Shown: piece by piece, positions 15,436-23,570 of the stretch
Layout: every line of letters starts with the position of its first letter
Position numbering within the stretch: position 1 is the first letter of the stretch
From: Sorangium cellulosum So0157-2
Lineage (GTDB): Bacteria; Myxococcota_A; Polyangia; Polyangiales; Polyangiaceae
Assembly: GCF_000418325.1 (NCBI RefSeq)
Contig: NC_021658.1
Coordinates: 5,877,501 to 5,941,500, forward strand
DNA: 64,000 nucleotides
Direction: 5' to 3'
The notes under the pieces: model-generated
The model's database searches: none
Told to the model about the DNA's origin: nothing
Seen by the model: the letters and a program-made list of their open reading frames with translations, nothing else
Program-made: the position numbers and the translations under genes

Positions 15436-18054
15436 TCAGGTCGTCGGACGGCCGACGGCGACGAAGCTCTCCTCGCCCTTCGGGCGCCGCCGGTCGCGCC
15501 AGAGGAGCGCCGCGGGCAGCACGAGGACGGCGGCGAAGAGGCAGGCGAGCTCGCCGAGGACCGCGGACACGCCGAGGCTGCGCACGGCGTGGTTCTGCGA
15601 GCGCACCAGGGCGAGGTAGCCCAGCGTCGTCGTGAGGCTGCAGAGGATCACCGCGCCGCCCGTCTCGCGCACGGCGGTCAGCGCGCCGCCGGCGCCCTCG
15701 CGCGCGTACCGCTGCACGATGTTCACGGCGTAGTCGACGCCGATGCCGAACGTCAGCGGGAGGGCGATGAAGTTCAGGAAGTTGAGCTTCACGCCCATCA
15801 GCACGAGCAGCCCCGCCATCCACAGGACGCCGACGAGCAGCGCGCCGAGCACCGCGAACGCCGGGCGACCGCCGCGGAAGGCGATGAGCACGACGAGGAC
15901 CGTCGCGGCCAGCGAGAAGAGCACCGCCGGCGGCACGTCGTCGATGACCGCCGCCCACATGTCCGCGTAGATGACCGCGCGCCCCGAGCCGCGCACGACG
16001 CTGCCGTCCGGGAGCCGCGTCTCGCGGTACGCGTCCGCCCAGCGGAAGAGGTAGTGCGCGTCGTGCACGCTCTCGGGCGTGATCGGGCTGATGTACACGA
16101 TGCGCCCGCGCGTCCCGTCCGTCTCCGTGAAGGCCCGCGCCACCCCCGCCGGCAGGTCCTCGATCCCGAACGGCGCGAGCTCGTCCGGCGGAATGACGGC
16201 CTGGATCCGGCTCCAGTCCTCGTCGCCGATGAGGCCGCGCTTCTTCGCCCGGAGCACGCGCTCCTTGATCTCGAGGAGCAACGGGATCTTCGCCTCCTGA
16301 TCCTTCGGGACCAGATCCTGGAGGGCGTAGATCTCCTTGAACGGCTTCTCGCCCTCGGGCGCCGCGTCGCGCCGCGCGTAGAGCGCCGCGCGGAGCGGCT
16401 CGACCTGCTCGGGCCGATCCACGAGGATCGCCATGCCGTCGGTGCCCACGTAGCCCGTGATCTCCTCCGCGAGCGCGCCCAGCCGGATCTCCTCGGCGCG
16501 CGCGCTCTCGTCGTTGCGGAGGTTCCGGAGGTCGTACTCCATCGGATCGGCGCGCACGTAGGCGACCGTCGCGACGAGGCCGACCGCGGCCAGGGCGAGG
16601 CCGGCGACCGTCAGCGCGACAGGGCTCCGCGCCGCGAGCCGCGCGAACGGCTCGCCGAACGCGATGCCGCCCTGGGTGCGCCGCCGGAGCCTGCCGAACA
16701 GGCCCGGCGACGCCCGATCGAGGGGGCTGAGCCGCTCCATCACCGCGAGGACGCTCGGCAGCGCGAGGAACGTGGCGACCCAGCAGAGCACCATGCCGGC
16801 GCTGCCGATGAGCCCGAAGTCGTGGAAGCCGCGGAACTCGGTGACGAGCAGCGAGCCGTAGGCGGCCGCGGCGGCGCAGCCGGCCGTGAGCGTGGGCAGC
16901 CAGGTCTCGCGGTGGGCGACGCGCACGCCCTCGAGCAGGCTCGCGCCGCCGCGGCGCGCCTCGAGGTAGCGCGCCATGTAGATGATGCCGAAGTTGATCC
17001 CGTTGCCGGCGACGATCGAGAAGAGGAACCCGGTCGCCATGTTGAGGTGGCCGATCGCGAGCTGCGTGACCCCGAACGTCCAGGCGACGCCGGTGCCGAT
17101 CGTGATCAGCATGGCGACGAGCATGCGCACGCGCAGGTAATAGAGGAACACGACCGCCGCGATGAGGACGGCGCCCGCGACGCCGACGTCGGTCAGGTCC
17201 TCGTTGATCGCCGCGTACTCGGCGATGCCGGTCTGCAGGTCGCCGGCGAGGCCGTAGGTGATCCCGGGGTCGAACGAGGCGGGGCGCACGCGATCGACGA
17301 CCTCGCGCACGCGGCGGATCGCCTCGCTGCCGGCGGCGAAATCGCTCCCCAGCACCTTCGAGCGGATGGCGACGACGACGGTCTTGCCGTCCTTCGACTG
17401 GTAATAGCCGTCGGGGTAGCGCCCGGCGTCGATCCCGTTCAGGCCGAGGCTCTGCTCGATAGAGCGGGCGCTCACCTCGGGCGGCGGCTCGTCCTCGTCG
17501 AGCAGCGCGCCGGTCGCCTTGTTGACCTCATAGGCGTAGCGCGCCTCGATGTCGTCCCGCAGCTTCGTGAGCCGGTCGCGATCGACGTAGAGCCCGGCGC
17601 GCGGCGAGAGATAGCGGAACGCCTCGTGCACGCCGTCCTCGACGCTGCCGACCCACGGCGGCCCGAGCCGCTCGAGCTCGGGCACGAGCGCGTCCGCGGC
17701 CCTCTGGAGCGCGACCGTGGGCGTGCCCTCACCGCCCTGCAGCACGACGAAGAGCGTCGACACGCCGGCGGTCTTGGCCGCGACCCGGTCGAGCTCCTGC
17801 ACGCTGGGCCGGGACGCCGGCAGGAGCGACTCGAAGCCGGTCAGCACCGTGAGCCGCGTCGCCAGGAAGAGGGCGATGACGGTGAGGAGCCCGGTCGCGA
17901 GCAGCGGCAGCGCGGGCCGGTTCACCTGGAGCTCGGCGAGGCGCGCGGCGAGCCCGCCGCCCTTCGAGGAGGGCGGCGCGGCGTGGGGGGAGGAGGCGTG
18001 GGATGGCGAGGTCGGCGGGCGAGGCGCCGCGGGTGGCATCTGCGGAGAGGGCAT
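15436..18054 (-). CDS. MMPL/RND-family exporter
   Basis: This is an inner-membrane RND-superfamily exporter of 872 residues. It has a cytoplasmic Pro/Ser-rich N-terminus, TM1 (PLLATGLLTVIALFLATRL) at about 45, a large periplasmic domain, a block of five helices at 290-440, a second periplasmic domain and a second block at 700-850. Each half has the sterol-sensing-like fold. The proton-relay-type motif GIGVDYAVNIVQRY in the second half and GNGINFGIIYMARYLEAR in the first are typical of MMPL and HpnN-type hopanoid or lipid exporters. A lipid cargo is a reasonable inference but no gene nearby fixes it. It appears to be a single-gene transcript. Confidence 0.88.
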   Translation of the reverse strand: MPSPQMPPAAPRPPTSPSHASSPHAAPPSSKGGGLAARLAELQVNRPALPLLATGLLTVIALFLATRLTVLTGFESLLPASRPSVQELDRVAAKTAGVSTLFVVLQGGEGTPTVALQRAADALVPELERLGPPWVGSVEDGVHEAFRYLSPRAGLYVDRDRLTKLRDDIEARYAYEVNKATGALLDEDEPPPEVSARSIEQSLGLNGIDAGRYPDGYYQSKDGKTVVVAIRSKVLGSDFAAGSEAIRRVREVVDRVRPASFDPGITYGLAGDLQTGIAEYAAINEDLTDVGVAGAVLIAAVVFLYYLRVRMLVAMLITIGTGVAWTFGVTQLAIGHLNMATGFLFSIVAGNGINFGIIYMARYLEARRGGASLLEGVRVAHRETWLPTLTAGCAAAAAYGSLLVTEFRGFHDFGLIGSAGMVLCWVATFLALPSVLAVMERLSPLDRASPGLFGRLRRRTQGGIAFGEPFARLAARSPVALTVAGLALAAVGLVATVAYVRADPMEYDLRNLRNDESARAEEIRLGALAEEITGYVGTDGMAILVDRPEQVEPLRAALYARRDAAPEGEKPFKEIYALQDLVPKDQEAKIPLLLEIKERVLRAKKRGLIGDEDWSRIQAVIPPDELAPFGIEDLPAGVARAFTETDGTRGRIVYISPITPESVHDAHYLFRWADAYRETRLPDGSVVRGSGRAVIYADMWAAVIDDVPPAVLFSLAATVLVVLIAFRGGRPAFAVLGALLVGVLWMAGLLVLMGVKLNFLNFIALPLTFGIGVDYAVNIVQRYAREGAGGALTAVRETGGAVILCSLTTTLGYLALVRSQNHAVRSLGVSAVLGELACLFAAVLVLPAALLWRDRRRPKGEESFVAVGRPTT

Positions 18055-18355
18055 GACGAGGTCAGGGGATCCGGGGGCTTGAAAACGGTGAGCGCGCGAA
18101 CGCGCCAGGGTGAGCTACGCCCTACCTAGGGAACAGCTTCCCTGCGGAACAGCGGAGCGCGCTCGGCGAGGCGGCCGGGCGCGGCCGACGTCCGGGAGGC
18201 GGCCCGAGGATCGCGGGAGCGATAGCAGAAATCCGTGACGCAGCGACCGAGCGACGGCGGGGAAACGTGCGAGTAGCGAACGGGCGTGCGCGCCGGGCGG
18301 CGGGCCTGCTGGCGCCGCGGAGATTCCGCGGAGCGGCGGGTGCTAGTGTCTTTCC

Positions 18356-18654
18356 ATGTCGTTCTCGCAGCCGAAGGCCGTTCTCTGGGATCTGGACGGG
18401 ACGCTGATCGACTCCAGCGAGCTCCATTTCACCGCCTGGCGAGACGCGCTCGCGGCCGAGGGGCGCACCTACGACCGCACCGACCATGATGCGGTGTTCG
18501 GGATGCGCAACGACGATCTGCTCCGCCGAATGATCGATCCGGGGATCCCGGAAGCCGAGATCGCCCGGATGCGGCGCTCGGCGCGGATCTCTCGGTCGAG
18601 CGGCTCGACGAGCTGCCCGATGGCGCGTTCGATCGGCTCCTGTCGCCCAGCTAG
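18356..18654 (+). pseudogene. HAD-superfamily phosphatase with large internal deletion
   Basis: The ATG at 18356 opens a typical beta-phosphoglucomutase-type HAD enzyme. VLWDLDGTLIDS is motif I with both catalytic Asp, and LHFTAWRDAL and GMRNDDLLRRM belong to the cap. After residue 75 the similarity stops. In the next frame over, 18583-18654 reads ADLSVERLDELPDGAFDRLL and ends in TAG, which is the usual C-terminus of these proteins. Motifs II, III and the second Asp region, roughly 120-130 residues, are missing between the two. The gene is a remnant. A second copy of the tail word CGTTCGATCGGCTCC lies at 18693-18707. Confidence 0.75.
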
Positions 18655-18713
18655 AGCGAGCGGGAGCGACGACGACGCGACGCTCGCGCGCTCGTTCGAT
18701 CGGCTCCGCTCGC

Positions 18714-19574
18714 CTAGCTGGAGGCCGCGCGAGCCGACGCGCCGCGCGCGCGCCGCCGGACCCAGCGACCGCGCGCAGGCGCGGCGCTCGGGAGGCTCGC
18801 GGCGTCGCGCAGGGCGGTCCCGAGCGGCTGGACGAGCAGGAAGAACGCGAGGCAGAGCGCGCCGCCCGCGGTGCTCAGCGGCCCGAAGCGCGGCCGCGAC
18901 AGCGCGAGCGCGGTGCAACCCACGAGGCCGCCGAGGACGCCAGCCACGCCGAGCGAGAGCAGCGCGAGCTTCCGCCGGCAAAGGGCGCGCGGGTCCACGC
19001 TGGACACGAGCGCGGGGCGCATGCGATCCGCGCCGTCCGCGCCGTCCACCGCGCGCTCCACGTCGCCGAGCAGCCACACCGGCGTGCCCGGGCCGATCCG
19101 GGCCTCCACGGTCCGGGAGAAGCCGCGCGCCTTGCGCGCGTGCTGGTAGGCCTCGTCGAAGCGCGCCTCGGAGGGGCACGCGGACGCCGCGCGGACCTCG
19201 GCCCGCGACACCCAGACCTCGCCCTCCACGGCGGGCGCGATCGCGATCTCCCGCCCGCCCGCGACGACGGCGCCGCCGTAGATCTCGCCGCCGCGGCCGC
19301 TGTCGGCGAAGACGATCTCCTCGCGCGTCGCGCCGCCGGCGCCCGCGCGGCCCACCTGCTCGATCCGGTGGCCGGCGAGCGCGCCGCCGCGCCCGTCGCC
19401 GCGGAGGACGCGCGCCTCGATCAGCGCGGCGCCGCGCTGATCGAGGCGCGCGCCGAGCCGCCGGAGCGCCGCCGCGACGGCCGCGAGCTGCTTGAGCGCG
19501 GCCGCGGCGATGAGCAGCGTGTTGACCCAGAGGATGGCCAGGGCGAGGGCGCCCATGAGCTCGCGCGTCAGCAT
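18714..19574 (-). CDS. Membrane protein of unknown function
   Basis: This 286-residue protein has an N-terminal helix (ALAILWVNTLLIAAAALKQL), a soluble middle, and two helices near the end (LALLSLGVAGVLGGLVGCTAL and GGALCLAFFLLVQPLGTAL). The middle has a stretch EGEVWVSRAEVRAASAC followed by RGFSRTVEARIGPGTPVWLLGD, which recalls GIDE-type membrane proteins, but the match is weak. The ATG at 19574 lies 13 bp from the 3' side of the desaturase gene on the same strand, so they may be co-transcribed. The 3' end runs into the duplicated HAD tail sequence, so its own last residues may be altered. Confidence 0.6.
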   Translation of the reverse strand: MLTRELMGALALAILWVNTLLIAAAALKQLAAVAAALRRLGARLDQRGAALIEARVLRGDGRGGALAGHRIEQVGRAGAGGATREEIVFADSGRGGEIYGGAVVAGGREIAIAPAVEGEVWVSRAEVRAASACPSEARFDEAYQHARKARGFSRTVEARIGPGTPVWLLGDVERAVDGADGADRMRPALVSSVDPRALCRRKLALLSLGVAGVLGGLVGCTALALSRPRFGPLSTAGGALCLAFFLLVQPLGTALRDAASLPSAAPARGRWVRRRARGASARAASS

Positions 19575-19587
19575 CGCTCGGCGCGCC

Positions 19588-20670
19588 TTACACGCTGGCG
19601 GCCTCGGCCTCCGCGCGGCGGAGCTCGCGGGGCGAGAGCGCGATCGGCGGAGCGGACCGCTCCGCCCGCGCGACGTCGCGCGGGGCGGGCCGATCGAAGC
19701 GGAGCACGTAGGTCCGGAGCAGGTAGCCGAGCATGCTCGGCTCGTTCAGCCCAGGATCGATGCGCGGGGCGACCTCGCGCCGGTGCGCCTCGGCGAGCAC
19801 CGACCAGTGCAGCCCAGCCCGGTTGTGGTGGATCGTGTGGTAACCGTTGTTGCACATGATCCAGTTGAAGGCGCGTCCGACGAAGTTGCGCGAGTGGTTC
19901 CACTCGCTCCGGACGTCGCACCCGTCGTGCTGGATGAGGTTGATCCGGAGGATGCAGCGCGCGCCGTAGAGCTGCGGGAGCACGAGGAAGAAGAGCGCCG
20001 TCCAGAAGTCGACGAGGAGGAGCGCCCCGGTGAGCCCGAAGGCGAAGACCGTCTCGATCCGGTATTGCCGGACGTGCTCGGGCCGGCCGGCGAGCGCGTT
20101 CCAGCGCGCGACGCCGGCGAAGGTGTTCGGCCCGGCGACGTTCGGGAAATGGATCAGATTGAGGAGGTTCCAGCGAAACGAGACGTGCTCCGGCGCCGCC
20201 CAGTCGGGCTGGCCCTCGTCGTCGAAATGGTGGTGGACCAGGTTGTGAGAGGGGACGTTCGCCGACGCCGGGTAGAGCGCGCCGAAGCTGAGCACGCAGC
20301 GGAAGAGCATGTTGAGCCGGCGGCTCTGGAAGATGCCCTGGTGCAGGTGGTTGTGGATGACCACGGCGTTCAGGAAGCTCAGGCAGCACGCCGCCGCGAA
20401 CACGACGACGTTGCGGCACGCGGGCGCGCAGAACATCGCCGCGAGCAGGCCGAGGTAGGCGGCGACGATCCCGATCTGGCGCCACTCGGCCCGGTGCTTC
20501 ACGAGCCAGGGCGCGCGCCGCGGGCGCCGGGCCTGGCCGCGCGCGTCCGCGCCCTGCTGCCCTGCCGGCTCCCCCGGAGCGGGCGACTCGTCCCTCCCCC
20601 TTGCCCCGACCGCGCCGGGGCGCTCCTCGCCGCCGGACGCTGGAGCTCGTGTGGCGACTTCGGCTGTCAC
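19588..20670 (-). CDS. Membrane fatty acid desaturase
   Basis: This is an integral-membrane di-iron desaturase of about 360 residues. The three His boxes are HNHLHQG, HNLVHHHFDDEGQ and GYHTIHHNRAGLHW, and hydrophobic pairs surround them. The frame is open to 21045, but the region before residue about 60 is low complexity. I prefer the GTG at 20670, just after a G-rich stretch. The catalysed double-bond position cannot be read from sequence. A second desaturase gene (21005-21826) starts in the opposite direction 334 bp away; the two share a control region. The membrane protein at 18714-19574 follows at 13 bp. Confidence 0.85.
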   Translation of the reverse strand: MTAEVATRAPASGGEERPGAVGARGRDESPAPGEPAGQQGADARGQARRPRRAPWLVKHRAEWRQIGIVAAYLGLLAAMFCAPACRNVVVFAAACCLSFLNAVVIHNHLHQGIFQSRRLNMLFRCVLSFGALYPASANVPSHNLVHHHFDDEGQPDWAAPEHVSFRWNLLNLIHFPNVAGPNTFAGVARWNALAGRPEHVRQYRIETVFAFGLTGALLLVDFWTALFFLVLPQLYGARCILRINLIQHDGCDVRSEWNHSRNFVGRAFNWIMCNNGYHTIHHNRAGLHWSVLAEAHRREVAPRIDPGLNEPSMLGYLLRTYVLRFDRPAPRDVARAERSAPPIALSPRELRRAEAEAASV

Positions 20671-21004
20671 CCCACCGTCACTATCACTGTTGCCCGGCTC
20701 CAACAACGTTGAGCGAGCCGCGCGGAGGCGCCTCGCACGGTCACGTCGCCCGCGCCGCGGCTCCCGGAATTCGCGCCGCGCTGCGAACCCACGTTCGCAG
20801 GCCGAGCTGCGCGCGGGTTTAGGGCCGCGCTGAAATCCAGCTCGGGGCGGCGGGAGCGTGGACAAGCTATGGACGGAAGTGAGGAATCGGTGTAATCCAG
20901 ACGTCTGTAGTACGGCGTTCGCGGCGAGGCGGAGGCGGCCCTCGGCGTGGGGCCATCTCCGCGCCAGGGCAGCGCCGCCTCGGGCGCGGGGGAGGCTCAA
21001 GCAC

Positions 21005-21826
21005 ATGTCGGTGATCGTTTCCACGTTGACGTCGCTGCCGTTCACGCAGCTCCGACGAAACCGGTATTTCTACCTTTATTACGACGGGTTCTACGCGCTC
21101 GCGTGCGTGGCCCTCCTCGCGTGCATGCTCCTCGGCGGGCACGAGCCGCTCGTCGAGCGATGGGACAGCCGCCTCTGGCTGCTCCTGCCGCTGGTCTGCC
21201 ACGCGCAGATCCTTTGCAGCGTGTTCATCCACAACGCGACCCACAACAACTTTCCGCGGCCGATCAACCGGCTCGTCGGCGAGCTTTGCGGGCTCGTGGT
21301 GCTCACGCGGTTCGCCTCCTGGGAGGTGATCCACCAGCGCCACCATCGCTACTCGGACGACGTCGACAGGGATCCGCACCCGGTCGTGGCCAGCTACTGG
21401 GCGTTCCTGGTAAAGACGGTGGTGAACGTGGAGCGCCAGCTCCAGCAGATCTACTTCGATCTTTACGGCGATACGCCCGAGAGCCGCCGTTACGAGCGGG
21501 TCCGCGCGTACGTGAGCTACGCGACCAACCTGCTGCTCATCGCGTGCTGGTACGTGTTCCTCGGCCCGGTCGCGTTCTTCTTCCTCTTCGTGCCCGCGTC
21601 GATCGTGGGTTTTCTGCACCTCGTGCACTTCAACTGGTCGACGCACAACGCGGCCTCGCCGGACGGCGACTTCAAGCCGGTGAACCTGAACCACGGGTAT
21701 TACCGGCTCGGCAACCTCCTCTGGCACGGCATCTACATGCACGCGAACCACCACAAGCGCGCGGGGCTGTTCAACCCGGCGAAGCTTGCGCCGGGGCTGC
21801 CCATCACGAGGCCAAGGCGCTCCTAG
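21005..21826 (+). CDS. Membrane fatty acid desaturase
   Basis: This is a 273-residue membrane desaturase starting at ATG 21005 (MSVIVSTLTSLPF). His boxes HNATHNN, HQRHHRY and HANHHKR are present with the expected spacing, and four or five hydrophobic helices span residues 20-60 and 175-215. It is shorter than the divergent desaturase and differs in its boxes (HQRHH rather than HNLVHHH), so the pair are not recent duplicates. It may act on different fatty-acyl, sphingoid or carotenoid substrates. A convergent lipoprotein gene follows, with a hairpin and a long inverted repeat between. Confidence 0.85.
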   Translation: MSVIVSTLTSLPFTQLRRNRYFYLYYDGFYALACVALLACMLLGGHEPLVERWDSRLWLLLPLVCHAQILCSVFIHNATHNNFPRPINRLVGELCGLVVLTRFASWEVIHQRHHRYSDDVDRDPHPVVASYWAFLVKTVVNVERQLQQIYFDLYGDTPESRRYERVRAYVSYATNLLLIACWYVFLGPVAFFFLFVPASIVGFLHLVHFNWSTHNAASPDGDFKPVNLNHGYYRLGNLLWHGIYMHANHHKRAGLFNPAKLAPGLPITRPRRS

Positions 21827-21858
21827 CGGGGTGCGAGCGGGCCGAGGAGAGCGAGAGG

Positions 21859-21987
21859 AAACGCAAAGGCGCAAAGACGCAAAAAAGCAAGAGGGAGGTG
21901 AGAGTTCCCAGAGTCCTTGCGGATGCGGGACGCCCCTCGCACGAGGGGTACACGCCTTTTCTTTCCTCCCCTTGCGCCTTTGCGTTT
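21859..21987. repeat. Long-range inverted repeat of a CGCAAAG-type element
   Basis: AAACGCAAAGGCGCAA at 21859-21874 is matched by its exact reverse complement at 21972-21987, 97 bp away. The element is A/T-richer than its surroundings, and both arms continue into related CGCAAA/TTTGCG words. It lies between two convergent genes. A related word, CAAAGACGCAGAGA, occurs near 55,750, so this may be an interspersed repeat family. Confidence 0.7.
21933..21948. terminator. Hairpin between convergent genes
   Basis: CCCCTC at 21933-21938 pairs with GAGGGG at 21943-21948 across a four-base loop. It is inside the larger inverted repeat and between the ends of the desaturase and the lipoprotein genes. 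The right arm of the larger repeat ends in a run of T. It is a plausible bidirectional terminator. Confidence 0.4.
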
Positions 21988-22025
21988 TTTCTTCTCTGTT
22001 GGCGCCTCGGCGGGCCGCGCCCGAG

Positions 22026-22787
22026 CTAGCTGCCCTGCGGGGGCGCGCCGGCGTCCCCGGCCCCGGCGCTGGGAGGCTTCGGCGCGCCGCCCGCGCCCCC
22101 ATCGCGGGGCACAGCGCCCACGCCGCGGGGCGCGCCGGCGTCCGCCGGCGTGGCACCTGAGCCGCGGGGCGCGCCAGCGTCCGCCGACGTGGCGCCCGCG
22201 CCCGCATCGGCGGCGCCCCCGTCGGCGGAGGCCGGCTCGGCGGACGCGTCGGCCGGAGCCGGCTCGGGGACCGCGGCGGGCGAGGGGGCGGGCGCGGCCG
22301 CCGGGAGCTCGCTCTCCCAGCACTCCGGCTTCGGCGGGGCCGCGAAGTGGACCGTGCGCGACGCGGCGTCGCCCTTCCGGGTGACGAGCTTGTCGGTCTT
22401 GTACACCGTCGCGTTGCCGCACGCGTACTCGGCGGCGTCCTTCGACTCGCGCGACAGCGTGCGCGCCCTCGGCGCGCGCTCGTTCTCGCACTGCGCCCAC
22501 TCGAGCTCGTACTCGGCGTCCTCGTCGGCGAGCAGGATGCGGCTCACCGGATCGTCCTTCGACCGGCGCCCGGTGAGCGTCGCGCGCGTGATCGGATCCT
22601 TGCCGTCGCGCACCGTCAGGGCGACCGGGAAGCGAAGGCTGCCGCGCATCGGCGCGCGCGTCGCCCCGACCTCGAAGTCGGGGCAGATCGGCTCGCCCTC
22701 GACCGGGGACGGCGTGGGCGGGCCGCCGCACGCGGCGCTGGAGAGGAGGAGGAGGGCGAGGGCTCGGGCTCCAGGGCGGAGGTTCAC
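22026..22787 (-). CDS. Lipoprotein of unknown function with Ala/Pro-rich tail
   Basis: This 253-residue protein starts at GTG 22787, which gives RPGARALALLLLSSAACGG with a lipobox. The first 150 residues form a compact domain with a disulfide-capable Cys set (ICPDFEVGAT, WAQCENERAP, YACGNATVYKTDKL, PKPECWESEL), not matching a family I know. The last 90 residues are repetitive, with blocks such as ADAGAPRG. It is probably anchored in the outer or inner membrane. The EVE-domain gene stop is 32 bp upstream on the same strand. Confidence 0.65.
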   Translation of the reverse strand: MNLRPGARALALLLLSSAACGGPPTPSPVEGEPICPDFEVGATRAPMRGSLRFPVALTVRDGKDPITRATLTGRRSKDDPVSRILLADEDAEYELEWAQCENERAPRARTLSRESKDAAEYACGNATVYKTDKLVTRKGDAASRTVHFAAPPKPECWESELPAAAPAPSPAAVPEPAPADASAEPASADGGAADAGAGATSADAGAPRGSGATPADAGAPRGVGAVPRDGGAGGAPKPPSAGAGDAGAPPQGS

Positions 22788-22819
22788 GCCGGGATTAGTC
22801 GTTACCCCGGGTGCCCGCG

Positions 22820-23245
22820 TCAAGCGATCTTGGTCTTGCCCAGCTTCAGCACCCGATCGAAGTGCTCCTTCGAGACGGGGACCACGCTCAGCCGGGACTT
22901 CTTCAAGAGCGCGATCTCGGCCAGCGACTCGTCGCCGCGAATCGTGTCAAGGGTCACCTGCACCTTGAGCGGGGCGACCGGCTCGATGTCCACCGCGCTC
23001 CAGTCCTCCTCCGCCTCGGCGGTCGGATCCGGGTACGCCTCGCGCTTGACGCGCGCCACGCCCGCGACCGCCTTGCCCTCGTTCGAGTGATAGAAGAGCA
23101 CGAGATCCCCCGGCTTCATGGCCCGCATGTTGTTGCGGGCCTCGAAGTTCCGGACGCCGTCCCACATCGTCTGGCCGTCGCGTATGAGCTGCGCGAACGA
23201 ATATTTTTGAGGCTCGCTCTTCATCAGCCAGTAACGGCGAGACAT
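22820..23245 (-). CDS. EVE-domain protein
   Basis: This is a 141-residue EVE-domain protein (PUA-like fold, related to thymocyte nuclear protein 1 and to modified-base readers). Family marks are YWLMKSEP at the start, WDGVRNFEARN with RNNMRAMKPGDLVLFYHSN, GVARVKREAYPDP, and WSAVDIEPV. EVE domains bind modified cytosines in DNA or RNA and are found both as free proteins and in restriction systems. No restriction gene is nearby, so this looks like the free housekeeping form. The ATG at 23245 (MSRRYWLMKSEP) is preferred over the longer one at 23266. Confidence 0.92.
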   Translation of the reverse strand: MSRRYWLMKSEPQKYSFAQLIRDGQTMWDGVRNFEARNNMRAMKPGDLVLFYHSNEGKAVAGVARVKREAYPDPTAEAEEDWSAVDIEPVAPLKVQVTLDTIRGDESLAEIALLKKSRLSVVPVSKEHFDRVLKLGKTKIA

Positions 23246-23570
23246 GCACGATCTCCAGGGCGGCATGAGGGCGGCGCCGGTCGGGCCGTCGCGCCCCCAT
23301 CCTCGACGGACAGCCCGTCGATGTGACCGGGTACCCTAGCACCCCCCCGTTCAATCGGTGATCACGATCTTGACGCCGCCCGGCGAGGTCCCGCCGGGCC
23401 GCGCCCTCGTCAACCTCGTCGCCGTCGAGCGGCAGGGGGCCGGAGGACCATGCCCGACCGCCGGCACCGCGCGCCGCGCGCCGCGCGACGGACCGGGACG
23501 CCCGGGCGAAGTGTGCCGTATTCTCGAGCGGGCGCGTCACACTCCGCGGCCGCCGCGCGATGCAGGGGCG

